Shown here: one piece after another, positions 21,835-32,540 of the stretch
How positions within the stretch are numbered: the first letter of the stretch is position 1
Layout: every line of letters starts with the position of its first letter
Assembly (NCBI GenBank): GCA_003427395.1
Contig: BFEA01000246.1
Coordinates: 997,400-1,054,090, forward strand
Direction: 5' to 3'
Origin: Chara braunii
Lineage: Eukaryota > Streptophyta > Charophyceae > Charales > Characeae
DNA: 56,691 bases
Notes under the pieces: model-generated
What the model was told of the DNA's origin: nothing
The model's database searches: none
The model's input: the letters and a program-made list of their open reading frames with translations, nothing else
Translations under genes and position numbers: made by a program

Positions 21835-23400
21835 CCCGACAGTGGGTCCTGCATACGGTGACTGTCAGTGCCATGCTGCCTCCCGACCAGGGCAACGCTG
21901 GAAAGCTGGGCTACACAGAAGGGTAGACAGCCAGACGAAGGAAGGTTGGATCTGGGCGGTTAACCTGCCAGGTGCGTACAAACAAGGGGGCTGAGCTTGG
22001 CTGGATTCTGCGCCAGGTACAACAGAAGATGGAGATGGCGAGGTGGAAGACGAGAGGACCGCGGCTGTTACGTTAGTATGGCAGTGGGTCAGTAGGAAGG
22101 GAGGTCGGAAGAGAAGAAGTTGAAGGCTGAGGGAAACATGGGTGCATCAAGGGATGAATGAACCTGGGCGGCCTGCTGCACAAGGAGCATCCGGGCAAGA
22201 AGAGTGCAACAAGGGAGAAAACGGGTATGGCAAGACAGAGAGGATCTAGCTCGCGCGTCTCTAGATGGAACTAGTGGAGGTAGAGTGCTAGGTGAGGGTT
22301 TAGAAGCAGGGTGAATCTGGGTATGTGATTAGATTTTGGAGTTGAGTAGAAGAAGAGGAGAAAGAGAGAAAACAAGTGCGCGAAAAAGTCGAGGCTGGAG
22401 AAGAGAGGGAAGAGCGGGAGTGAAGAACTGATATCTCGTTCATTCCTCTATGGAATCGAGCAAGGTAAAGTGGGCCAGGGGGAGTCGTTTAGTGTGTTAG
22501 GTTTTGTGTTAGAGTGTCAGATTCAATGCTATGACACTCGGGTGCTGCATGGGGCACGAGTGAAGTAGGCAAAACGGGGTAGAAGACGAGGACGGTAGTG
22601 AAGGAAGCGGGGAAACTGACGTGGAAAAGTTAACTGCAGCATGTACTCTTCTTCACTGATATTTCTATAGCGCCTGCTATCACGGTTGCCAGATATTGGT
22701 AGCGGAGATGATCGAAGTTGTTGTACTTTAGAGGTTGTTTCTCTTGGCTCGAGTGAATTTGGCAGAAATACATTTTCAAGTACAACTTCTACAACGAATA
22801 TCAGGGAGAGAAAGGGTAGAAAAGATACTTATAAAAAAAAAAAAAAAAAAAAGAGAATTGACATTGAATCTTCCCATAGTTGAGTAAAAGATTCATCCTT
22901 CTGTTTGGTGGCAGGTGTGTGTTGGAGTGCAGTTTACCGTCTCATTCCAACCCCTTGGCATGGTTCCCATCAGCATAGGGTTATTTGCTCGGCTTGAGAG
23001 AGAGACCACGAGGATAGCAGGTTGGATCCTCTTGGGTCGTCATAGGTAGTATTCAACGTGCTCATTTTATTATTATTATTATTATTTTATTTTATTTTTG
23101 TTCTAAGCGCGGGCTCCTGTCTCATGTTGCACGTTGGTAGGCTACTCAGTGGATTTGCAGACATGCCCTTGCTATCTCTAGTGGATCTGGTCAATCTTTT
23201 AGCCTTGGGAGTAAGACCGTATTGATTGATTGCAGTTGTCAAGAGGCAGACCAGTTACCTCATGAGGGTTATTCTCGTCTCAGGCTTAGGGCAGGTTTGG
23301 GCTGTTGCGAACGTGGGAGAGTGTCAATAAGTGCTGGTAACCCCAACAGGGCTCTGCTGTGAAGACTCCGAACCTATCCTAGTTGGCTGAGTTGGCCATT
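21835..23400. other. LTR interior, no gene recognised
   Basis: It contains an A-run (about 22832-22851), an ATT-rich run (23066-23098) and only short frames. It is collinear with copy B (about 48100-49680). No sense ORF with recognisable motifs. Confidence 0.5.
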
Positions 23401-24830
23401 CTCTACGTAGTTCGCAGTAGGGAGATAGTGTTTGCAGCGCTGTTACGATAACCAGTGCAGTCCGCTGCTGCAGGGAACTGCAAAGTGATAAGGTCACCTG
23501 ACTAATGGGCTTGTGGTACCTACACCACAGCCATTGCTATGTGTCTCGCTGCTTGCCTCACCCGTGTTTTCAAACAACGACAAGCGCAGAGCTTGCCACA
23601 GGGTGCTGATGGCAGATCTGCAAGTAGGAGCTGCTACATAACTCAATAGACGCGGGTGAACTAGGCTCTGATTACATGTAGCCCTTTATGGTTGTGCTTT
23701 TACTGCCGACTGCTTTCAGTAGGCAGCACTGAGACCTTGTTGAGCACGCACACTGGAGTTTCACGAGGCACCTGCAATGCCTCTCCCATATGCGCTGTTG
23801 GCAGAGTGCCTTGCGTAAGAGCCTTGCTTTGCACCATTCTATGGCGCGAGGGGTGTTTTGTCGTGTAAGGGTGTGTCTCATCCGTATGTAAATAAGGGAC
23901 GGTGAGGTGGCCAGTATCTTCGGTAGGCTGAGAGGGTTTGCTTACTGGTTCAGCGAGCTTACTGGGACTATTGCAACAACTGCCATTGTCGCTGGTTCGA
24001 GCCGCCAGTATACAGGCTGTGTGTTGGTGTGTTTTCGCTGAACTACTGCCGTGCAGTTCTACTGAGTACTGTATTGGCGGTGGATTGCTGTTGCTAGGCA
24101 TCTTGCCTCGGACCGCTTGCGGGCTACCGTGGCGTTCAACAGTATGGTGGTTGCTGCGAGTTCTTGGTTACTGCATTTGATACCGCTACGGCTGCTGAGT
24201 TTGTCTGCGCCATTACGCTGCATCTAGTTGTGTATCTGCTAAATGTTTACCGTACGCCGAAGGGGCTGGCTGCTGCTAAATCAAGTTGTCACTACATACA
24301 AACCAGGCGTTGTTATTGTGCGAAGCCTAGTCAATGTGTAAGGCACAGGTGGAACGCTGTTGCTCGGTTGGGCACTGTTTGGAGTACTATTGCTGCAGGG
24401 CCGTTACTGTGAGTCCAACGGTAGCTAGCCACTGCTGCGGAGGCTGTGTCGCTGCTGCGCCTTCTCAGCAGGCTACGGGTACGAATTGTGTTGTGATGGG
24501 CCGCTATTAAGCCTCTGCGGCATCAGTTACTGTCCGTTCTGTACTCCATAAAAGTTGCCATCCCTTGCGGGGCACAGGACACTGTTTCTTTGCTGGAGGC
24601 TGCTGCTGAATCGGGCTGCCAATACACACAGGCTAGATATTGTCACTCTGCTTTGTTGCTGTGCAGGGCGATGTCTATCGTTGTGCGCTGCTGCTGTGCG
24701 CGCCGTATGCGGCTGCTGCTGCAGTTGGGAGGTTCATAAGGGGACTGTTAATTGGCTTTTTGGCCGTGAATTGAACGGTTCTACTGCGTTATTTGGCCAT
24801 CATTGTGGGACCCTCAGGCGAGTCAAGGTT
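23400..24830. repeat. Degenerate CTG/GCTGCT-rich LTR region
   Basis: Cryptically simple sequence enriched in TGCTGC, GTTGCTG and CTGCTG. Because of this both strands stay open for 80-138 codons with Leu/Cys- or Ser/Gln-rich translations. The same stretch is present in B (46620-48000) and, shorter, in C (about 33050-33420). I do not call proteins here. Confidence 0.65.
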
Positions 24831-25295
24831 TCAAGGCCCTCTCACCCGAGTGTGAGAGCACCCATCAGAGAGTCTGACTTATTCTCTTTCTGCCTTTCTA
24901 AGTTTAAGTCTAGTCTCTTGGTGCCAAGAGGAAGGCGGCAGGCGGGATTGCAACCCGTAGGTCCACGCTAAGGCCTCTGTGGGAGGTTGCCCCACCGATT
25001 GCGGCAGCTCTGCCGGAACCCAGGCGGGGTTCTCGAGGCAGGGAACTTCAGGTATAGCCTCCATAACCTGTGTGATCCCTTCCCCTAAAACTTTATCCTG
25101 GGCTATTTGGACTTAACTATGTGAAGCTATTACTTTTCTCTTTTGTTATGTATGTCAAGACATGCATTGTGAAGGCTAAAGGAACAAGTATATGAGAGAT
25201 CAGATGTCTAAGTAAGTGAATGCAGACAAAGTTGAACTGGGGGAAAGTGGGCTGAAGGTTGTATTGCATGTCTTGACTGGGTTAACCAAAGGCTA

Positions 25296-26587
25296 GACCC
25301 CTCTAGGTTGAGTGGGTTCGGTGCTGTGTTTATTTTATGCTTGTGAGACTACCTGTATGATTTTGAGGACTGGACCTATGCTAGGTTGGACGGACCAGCC
25401 GCTGTTTCCTTTTGGGGTTTCTGAACAGGAGGATGAGCGCCCTAGGTCGGGATGTGTCAGAATCCTGATGTTTCTTTTGTGGGTTGCTGAAAGCAGGGTT
25501 GGGGATATTCTAGGTTGCGTAAACCTAGCTCTGTGTATGTTTTTTCTGCGGGAACAAAGGCATAAGACAGAGAGTACCCTTAGGTTAGGGCGGGTCAGTC
25601 ATAGGCCATGAACAAAAGTGTCACCTCGAGTATAAAAGTTGGACATATGTACTATTGAACTTATATTTCTGACAGACCGGGCATCCTAGGTTCGGAAAGC
25701 CAATCAATAAGTCAAGTAGCATAAAAAGAAAAAAAAAAACAGGTGAAGAGTATAAGGAAGGCAACTCGGGCAGGTTGAGCGTACCCTTAGGTTAGGGCAG
25801 CTCAGTCATATGCTCGTGATAACAAAAAGGGCAGAGACTTAGTATAAAACTTGCTTTTATTTTCCCTTCTAAGCACAAAGCAGAGTCGGATGTCTCCCTA
25901 TGTTGGGTAGGTCTGACTATCTGCCTAAGAAGAAAAGGAAAAAACATAAAGTTTGTGAAAGTATTCATGGTTGTTCAAAATTGTTGTTGCGGAGGCTAAG
26001 CGTACCCTTAGGTTAGGGCGGCTTAGTCATACGTTGTTGTACTTGTTCAGGCCGACCAGGCGTACCCTTAGGTTAGGGCAGTCTGATCGCATGGCCTTAT
26101 GTAACTTAAACTGTGTAAGCTAACTAGGCGTACCCCTAGGTTGGGGCGGCCTAGCGATATGATTTTGTCGTTGATGTTCTGTCGGTTGGACGTACCCTTA
26201 GGTTAGGGCGGTCCAACCATTCGTCGTTCGTGTATGTGCTAGGCAGGTTAAGCACACCCCTAGGTTGAGGCAGTTTAACCCTATGCCATATGTAACTTTG
26301 TATGAGGCTGGCTAGGCACACCCCTAGGTTGGGGCAGTCTAGTCTTATGCTTTCTTGTCGTCAGTTAAGCAGAAGCCAATCGTACCCTTAGGTTAGGGCG
26401 GCTTGGTCATATGTTTTATGTTATGGGTTATGTTGTGCTGGGCACACCCCTAGGTTGGGGCAGTCTGGACATACGTTTTTGTCCTCTGTTGGGCATACCC
26501 TTAGGTTAGGGCAGTCCAATTGTGAGTACCCTTACTTGTTTATTGAAGCAGGTCGGGCATACCCTTAGGTTAGGGCCTTGCCTGATC
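25296..26587 (+). repeat. Array of 18 covarying hairpins (element A 3' LTR)
   Basis: Eighteen units spaced about 60-115 bp apart. Each is an outer arm of about 5-8 bp whose sequence differs between units, a short asymmetric bulge (usually GTA or ACA against CG or CA), an inner arm of 3-4 bp and a six-base loop TAGGTT. Outer arm examples: GGTTGGAC/GTCCAACC (26184-26218), CTAGGC/GCCTAG (26124-26154), GGCTAAGC/GCTTAGTC (25994-26028), TGAGC/GCTCA (25776-25804). Inner arms: CCCT/AGGG, CCCC/GGGG, CTC/GAG. Changes are compensatory or G-U, so the fold, not the arm sequence, is kept. Spacers are AT-rich and often carry ATATG or TATGC after the hairpin. The first four units (25296-25540) are more degraded. 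Confidence 0.9.
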
Positions 26588-26954
26588 CTATGCCATAAGT
26601 GAGGGGGTTTTACTAAAGGGAAGAACTGAATGATTCAACGAACTACTTGAGCAAATTGATGTGGGATTGCGAGAGATGCATGTGTATGCATGTTGTGGGC
26701 TCTCACTTGGGGCGTCTTTTCAATAGGATAGTTGCTTTAGATGCTCGCCACGTGCTGGAGCCATAGGTAGACTAGATGGGTGATGGGAGGGAGAACTTGG
26801 GATGAGGGTAGGACTGACCCTGCCAGGAGTTAGGCCCAATGCCAGCCCACGGTCTTATCTAGAGGCCGTGGTGGCTGTCATTAAGTCTGAATCATTTAGC
26901 AGATGTCAGAAGTTATTCCCAAGTATAATTGCTTTGTCTTTCTGCTTTTTCGGC

Positions 26955-27105
26955 TTCGTATAAATCTTGGCAGCCTCCCGTTCCTACGGGAAGCGTTGCT
27001 GAAATTTCTACAAATCTGGAGGATTTAGTCATTTTTTGGCTCATAGAATTTTCGAAAAGACACTTTTCCTACGGGAAGCGTTGCCGAAATTTCGTAGGAT
27101 GTAGG
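26955..27105 (+). repeat. Second hairpin family, two units (core CCTACGGGAAGCGTTGC)
   Basis: The core TTCCTACGGGAAGCGTTGC occurs at about 26981 and 27066. The flanks pair across the core: TTCGTATAAAT with ATTTCTACAA around the first unit, and GAATTTTCG with CGAAATTTC around the second. Copies B (44328-44440) and C (three units, 31195-31490) show the same design with different arm sequences. Confidence 0.75.
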
Positions 27106-27266
27106 GAGTTAGAATATTTTGCAGCGGGGAGCTACCCAACAGATCCATTCTGATTAGAGGAGACACTTGGTGAGTTGGTACTAGTAGAGGAGCAGGGTAT
27201 GACTAGGGGAATGTTTTCCCCTTGGCACAGGCATAAGTAGTACATTCCTTTGGCCTGTACTGTGAT

Positions 27267-28378
27267 CAGCGTTGTCACGCGGGGATCCCCGGGGCCCAAG
27301 GCGGGGTAGGGGTTTCACCCCCGGACCCCCGCCGCGGGGCNNNNNNNNNNNNNNNNNNNNNNNNNNNNNNNNNNNNNNNNNNNNNNNNNNNNNNNNNNNN
27401 NNNNNNNNNNNNNNNNNNNNNNNNNNNNNNNNNNNNNNNNNNNNNNNNNNNNNNNNNNNNNNNNNNNNNNNNNNNNNNNNNNNNNNNNNNNNNNNNNNNN
27501 NNNNNNNNNNNNNNNNNNNNNNNNNNNNNNNNNNNNNNNNNNNNNNNNNNNNNNNNNNNNNNNNNNNNNNNNNNNNNNNNNNNNNNNNNNNNNNNNNNNN
27601 NNNNNNNNNNNNNNNNNNNNNNNNNNNNNNNNNNNNNNNNNNNNNNNNNNNNNNNNNNNNNNNNNNNNNNNNNNNNNNNNNNNNNNNNNNNNNNNNNNNN
27701 NNNNNNNNNNNNNNNNNNNNNNNNNNNNNNNNNNNNNNNNNNNNNNNNNNNNNNNNNNNNNNNNNNNNNNNNNNNNNNNNNNNNNNNNNNNNNNNNNNNN
27801 NNNNNNNNNNNNNNNNNNNNNNNNNNNNNNNNNNNNNNNNNNNNNNNNNNNNNNNNNNNNNNNNNNNNNNNNNNNNNNNNNNNNNNNNNNNNNNNNNNNN
27901 NNNNNNNNNNNNNNNNNNNNNNNNNNNNNNNNNNNNNNNNNNNNNNNNNNNNNNNNNNNNNNNNNNNNNNNNNNNNNNNNNNNNNNNNNNNNNNNNNNNN
28001 NNNNNNNNNNNNNNNNNNNNNNNNNNNNNNNNNNNNNNNNNNNNNNNNNNNNNNNNNNNNNNNNNNNNNNNNNNNNNNNNNNNNNNNNNNNNNNNNNNNN
28101 NNNNNNNNNNNNNNNNNNNNNNGGCCCCGCACCAGCAGCTACCCCGGTCCCACGAGTGGTGGGTGTGGCCCCGGGGGGGGTCCGGGGTGGGGCATAAAAC
28201 CCCATTTTTGGGGTTTAGCCCATGTGGTGCGCGCTTTCGCTGCGCACCCCCCACTATTTTTTATTTTATTTTATTATTTTTTTTGAATTTTTTTTTGCGG
28301 GGGGGTCTGGAGCCGGGGTTGGGGGTGCCCACCCCCGGAACCCCGCCGGGGCCCCTGGGCCGGGGCTCGACAACCCTG
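27267..28378. mobile_element. hAT-type DNA transposon, non-autonomous or incomplete (contains N gap)
   Basis: Starts CAGCGTTGTC and ends GACAACCCTG, whose complement is CAGGGTTGTC: terminal inverted repeats matching 9 of 10, in the CAGGG style of hAT elements. It is flanked by an 8-bp target duplication, ACTGTGAT (27259-27266) and ACTTTGAT (28379-28386), one mismatch. Copy B has the uninterrupted site (GTACTGTGATGCAAGTTCC on its minus strand at about 44150-44168), which proves insertion. The sub-terminal DNA is strongly GC-rich and self-complementary (CCCGGGG, GGGGCCC, GCGGGG). No transposase is visible; 782 bases are undetermined. Confidence 0.9.
27341..28122. other. Assembly gap (782 N) inside the hAT element
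   Basis: Undetermined bases lying wholly within the inserted transposon. Long open frames spanning it consist of N and are meaningless. The GC-rich foldback flanks probably caused the failure. Confidence 0.99.
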
Positions 28379-28386
28379 ACTTTGAT

Positions 28387-29266
28387 GCAGGTTCCCGTGT
28401 TATCATTTGAAGGCTTGATCTGATCAGGCTACTTCGTCAAAAGGATCGTTCTTATGTTATCACTGATAACAGGTCGGTTGTCGATTCCTCGGTCTACGAC
28501 TCAACCCCAATTCACTCTCAATACTCAACCTAAAAAGACTTTAGCCCTGGTGATTTTATGGTTTTGTTGAGGCTTCACCCAAACTTTTATTGAATGGCCA
28601 TTTAACAGAGGTACTGAGTACTTAATTATGGTTGGTTGGCTGAAGGTTGGGGCTTGCATGGCTAAAGCAAGAGGTTTGAGTGGAGAGGTTGGTTGGAGTT
28701 GACTCCGTGTAGTGTGCGGATCCTTTGCTTGATTCTTTGATGTGATTACTGGTATGTTGGGAAGAGTCTCGATTGATTCGTGTGGAGTGATATTGCTTTG
28801 GATTCAGATGGGCAAACCACACAACTGTCGTGAGAGTGAACTACCCCACAACCTTTGTGTTTGAGTAAGATTGTTCTATCCTTGTTCTGCTGAGGCAATA
28901 ATCTTAGTAAGCGTACGGGGCTAACCCCGACAAGGTTTCTTCTAATGATGTTAAGGGTATTTGTGTTGAAATTCGTTTCGGTGGAACGGTAAGGTTCCGG
29001 GCGGAAGGATTAGCGTGTCACTGGTGATGCGCCAGACAACTCACCACCGCTCCAATTTCCTTCCCGCCCCAGGGACCATCTTACCCCGCACCCTTTGGGA
29101 CACCTCAGGGTGCAGAAGACGGTAAGGCCCTCAGGCCGGTTTTGCGCTTGCTGAAGGGTTACCTCCCCTTGGTGCACGCTTCAGCCGACGACTGAGCGTT
29201 AGAAACTACCCCATGGCTCAGAATAGGCCATTTGGGTATGGGCACAGCACAATGCGCCGTCATCGC
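28387..29266 (+). mobile_element. Element A, 3' LTR, second segment
   Basis: Continues the LTR after the hAT insertion and is collinear with B 43270-44160 (inverted). It contains the imperfect palindrome GTTATCACTGATAAC (about 28457-28471), also present in B and C, and a 66-codon minus-strand frame (28822-28622) open in A and B. It ends at TCGC (29263-29266), the target duplication of solo LTR C. Confidence 0.85.
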
Positions 29267-31194
29267 TGTCGAGCGCATCGGTCCGGCACCGCACGCGGCA
29301 GCGCGGGACCCTCTCGGCCGCGTCACGCAGGAATTGTACCAACCTTGTCGCGAACACACAAATGGAGCGTCCTGAGGCCGCTCCGGCCGAGTGCGCCAGC
29401 CATACCTCTCACGAGCCCCTACAACAGGATAGGGCCTACACGAGGCAGAACTTACCTCCACCTTACGGGAGTTGTCACCTCCCTTCGGTGGGCGTATCCT
29501 CGCCGAGCTACCAGTCCACAGTACGAAAGCTACTCAGTTGCAATCGCAGAGGTGGACCAACTGAAGGCGTTTCTCGTTCGCTGTAGCATAGGGGGTACGA
29601 GCGGTAATACGCCTATCGGACCCGCACGCGACCCGTCATCTTGGGGGACTGAGGTCCCAAGCGAGGCTCGTCGTCGGTTGACTAGGGCGCATCCCACACA
29701 CCAAGCGCACACCACTCTAACAAACACAAAAATAAAACGCACACACACACACACATCGAACAACGCGACAACACTCCTAGTCCCTTCAGTAGCCGTCCCA
29801 TAACTTCCCGACGCGGAAATCGGATGGGCATCGCGCGCGAGACTCAGTATAAAACCGCGCAGACGTAGGGCTAACTCATATCGACTTAGCAATGCAAACG
29901 CACGTAAGCAGTCGCAATGATGGCGTACCATGTAGTACCCATACTCGCACGACCCTCGTTAATCTCGAGGGTCGCGTTCGACACTCAAGTGTCGGCTGAC
30001 ACGCGACTGGAGGGTTAATCTCTCGACGTTGGACAACCACCATGCATGGTTGAAAACCACACCCTCTTCTGCACCCTGTGCAAAGGGGTTGAATAGACAA
30101 CTTTAAGATGTCGTGGCGGTAAGACATCAAGGGGTTTGACTTTGACGACTCCCACGGACTACAACGTCCAACCATAAAAACTCTAAAAAGCAGACGAATG
30201 GGCCGAGGGCCCCCTCTTATTCCAGCCAGGGTCATAATCTTTTGGGGGTACCCTCTCTCTCCTTGGGTGATGCCCACGGCCTACAATGACCTCAAGCATT
30301 TGCGTCTACGTGCGAGCCTCCCGATCCCATAATCTTTGGGCGTTGGGACGGCGAGGCATCGCACGCAGGATTTTTACATGAGGCCGCGCGGCTGCTGGCT
30401 AGTCCCATACCGACCAACGATGCCAGTCATATGTGGTAATCGCGGCCCCGGCCTCGCGAACCCCCACAGTAAATACACCCAAGCATACACACATAGGGGA
30501 GATAAAGTTGCGACGATCACTGCTCACAGGCACTGTGGGACTTCTTACAGTCATAAGTACATATATGGGATCGCAGACAACCCCAAATCCAGATCCGAGC
30601 CACAAGGTCTACCTGCAATCACACCAAAGAATCGAGCAGCAAACCACGCACTACACGGAGTCAACCCCAACCAATCTCCACACTCATACCCCTTGCCTTA
30701 GCCATGCATGCCCCAATCTCCCGCCCAACCAACCATGATTAAATACTCAGTACCTTTGTTAAATGGCCATTCAATAAAAGTCCAGGCGAAACCCTCAACA
30801 ACAATAAAGTCACCAGGGCTAAAGTCTTTTAGGTTGGGTATGAAGAGTGAGTTGGAATTGAGTCGTAGACCGACGAATCGGCAACCGACCTGTTATCAGT
30901 GATAACAGAAGGCGATCCTTGTAGGATCAAGCTGACGCTAGCCCAAATCCTGAATCGAATGTCCAAGAAATGTCTTTACCATGAGACAGATCAATCCCCA
31001 AACTAAAACATCAACCTATGGGAAATGATCCTCCATAGCACATTCTCACCCAAGTTACCTGCCAACTAAATCAAGGTCTGCCCTTAAGCCAGTGCCCAAG
31101 CAAAGGTAGACTAACGGCAGGATCTCCCCTATTCAGGGTGGATCGCCATAATTGTCACCTGTCAAAATATAATCTAACTCCTCTAAATTAAGAA

Positions 31195-31490
31195 AATTTC
31201 GGCAGCGCTTCCCGTAGGAAAAGTGTCTTTTCATAATTCATATCAGCCCAAATATGAAAATAGAAATAGTCTTTGACTTCCCAAGGTCCAATTTTGTCTA
31301 ACTCTCTTAATTAACAAAAATTTGGGCAGCACTCCCTTTAGAAAAAGAGACTTTCCAGATTTTTACTAGGTCAGATATGAAGAAAAGGCAAGTCGAACTT
31401 TGACAAGTCAACAATTGACTAACTCCTTGGATTTGTATAAATTTCGGCAGCGCTTCCCGTAGGAAAAGTAGCTTGCCAAGATTTATACAA
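31195..31490 (-). repeat. Second hairpin family, three units (copy C)
   Basis: The core GGCAGCGCTTCCCGTAGGAA (second unit GGCAGCACTCCCTTTAGAA) appears at about 31202, 31325 and 31447. The flanks pair across each core with unit-specific sequence: AATTAAGAAAA with TTTTCATAATT; CAAAAATTTGG with CCAGATTTTTA; TTGTATAAAT with ATTTATACAA. Compensatory arm change around a kept core matches copy A. Confidence 0.75.
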
Positions 31491-31782
31491 AGCCAGGTAT
31501 AACAAAAGATCCCAGAAAATGCGAAAATCGATCTTAGTAAAAAAAAAAACTTAGCTCAGAAAATGCAGGAATTGACCTAACTCCTATCGCTCAAGCACGA
31601 GGCGAGCCTCTAAAGCAACTACCTGTCAATATGACACTCAAACCAAGTAGTAGCCTCACTCAGTCTCATGTAGGCCAGCCCACAAAGGTAAGTACCCTCG
31701 CCACCCCAAGTCAAACTTTGCAAACAATAGTTCGTAATCTCTCAATATTTTATTCCCTTATAACCAGCTTATATAGGACATA

Positions 31783-32540
31783 AAGTCAAGCCGTCCAATC
31801 TTATGAAACTTGCCTGACTAAGTCCATGAGTATACACGAACAGGTTGCACAACTACTTCTCTCTTCCTTTTGGGCATATGACTAGGCCGTTCATCTTAGA
31901 ACAAGGTTTAGTCGCCCAAAACTGTTTAATATCCGACTTATATATACCTCTTTGAGCTTGGTGTTCAAAAGCTGGGCATAGGGTTGAGCCGTTCATCTTA
32001 GAACAAAGCCCGGCCTGCCCAGGGTTACCTTCAATTATACTCTTAGTTATACTCTCTTCATTTTATGATAAGCTATAGCCAGGCCGTCCAATCTTATGGA
32101 ACCCATGCCTGGCTAGCCTGTTCATACATAGAATAGTATAGAATATAGTCAAAATTTAACCTTTTGTGTTCTAGCATGTGCGAGGCATTGGGCCAGACCG
32201 TCCAATCTTATGGAACACATCTTGTCCTTTGCCAGATTCGTTTCTCTCTGATCCACTGTGTGCGGCATGAGTCCAAGGTCGTCCAATCTTATGGACTTGC
32301 TCAGACCTCCTCAACCAACAACAAAAGAAACAGACCAAAACCCGAATCAAACATGGAAACCAAAACCCACCAATCTTATGGTACAGGTTTGGCCCCTGAA
32401 AAGTCAGCCACAGTCAAACCCTCACAATTTAGAGCAATCAGACCGTCAAATCTTATGGAACTGGTCTGACTCTCCATGCAATTCAAAAATAAACACAGCG
32501 GTCAGGCCGTTCAATCTTATGGAACTGGTCTGACCCCACA
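31783..32540 (-). repeat. Covarying hairpin array of copy C, about 9 units
   Basis: The fold is the same as in A and B, with changed inner arms and loop: (ascending) TCCA-ATCTTA-TGGA, GTTC-ATCTTA-GAAC or ACC-AATCTTAT-GGT in place of CCCT-AACCTA-AGGG. Outer arms include AGCCAGGC/GCCTGGCT (32077-32114), GACTAGGCC/GGTTTAGTC (about 31881-31914) and TCAGACC/GGTCTGA (about 32439-32470). Both inner and outer arms have therefore changed on both sides while pairing was kept. The 34-bp piece 32235-32268, also found beside the adapter at 11143, lies between two units. Confidence 0.85.

Larger units (their letters stand above)
20673..27266 (+). mobile_element. Element A, 3' LTR, first segment
   Basis: The LTR begins TGTCGGCCCGAATACCC. 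This start is defined by comparison with solo LTR C, which begins TGTCGGCGCGAATACCC next to a 4-bp target duplication. TGTCGG at the start mirrors ...CGACA at the LTR end, the usual short terminal inverted repeat. The segment holds the U6-derived piece, a CTG-rich stretch, the 18-hairpin array and the second hairpin family. It is interrupted at 27266 by a hAT element and resumes at 28387. Confidence 0.85.

Noticed and set aside
23700-24971. Cys/Leu-rich and Ser/Gln-rich proteins on both strands
   Set aside because: Both strands are open because of cryptic CTG/CAG repetition; there are no motifs and the frames overlap each other.
25296-26587. Regularly spaced palindromic repeats resembling a CRISPR array
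   Set aside because: The repeats are not identical, their arms vary in a compensatory manner, spacing is irregular (60-115 bp), the array is part of an LTR in a eukaryotic genome, and no cas genes are present.
25990-26590. Telomere-like TTAGGG within the repeated CCCTTAGGTTAGGG motif
   Set aside because: It is never tandem TTAGGG or TTTAGGG; the resemblance comes from the TAGGTT loop next to the AGGG arm, and units with GGGG or GAG arms do not contain it.
27181-28423. Open frames of 285-383 codons
   Set aside because: They consist mostly of undetermined bases across the 782-N gap.
29213-29803. 196-codon frame in the LTR of copy C and its relatives at 15185 and 36118
   Set aside because: Several frames on both strands are open in every GC-rich LTR 3' end; no recognisable domain, and lengths differ between copies.
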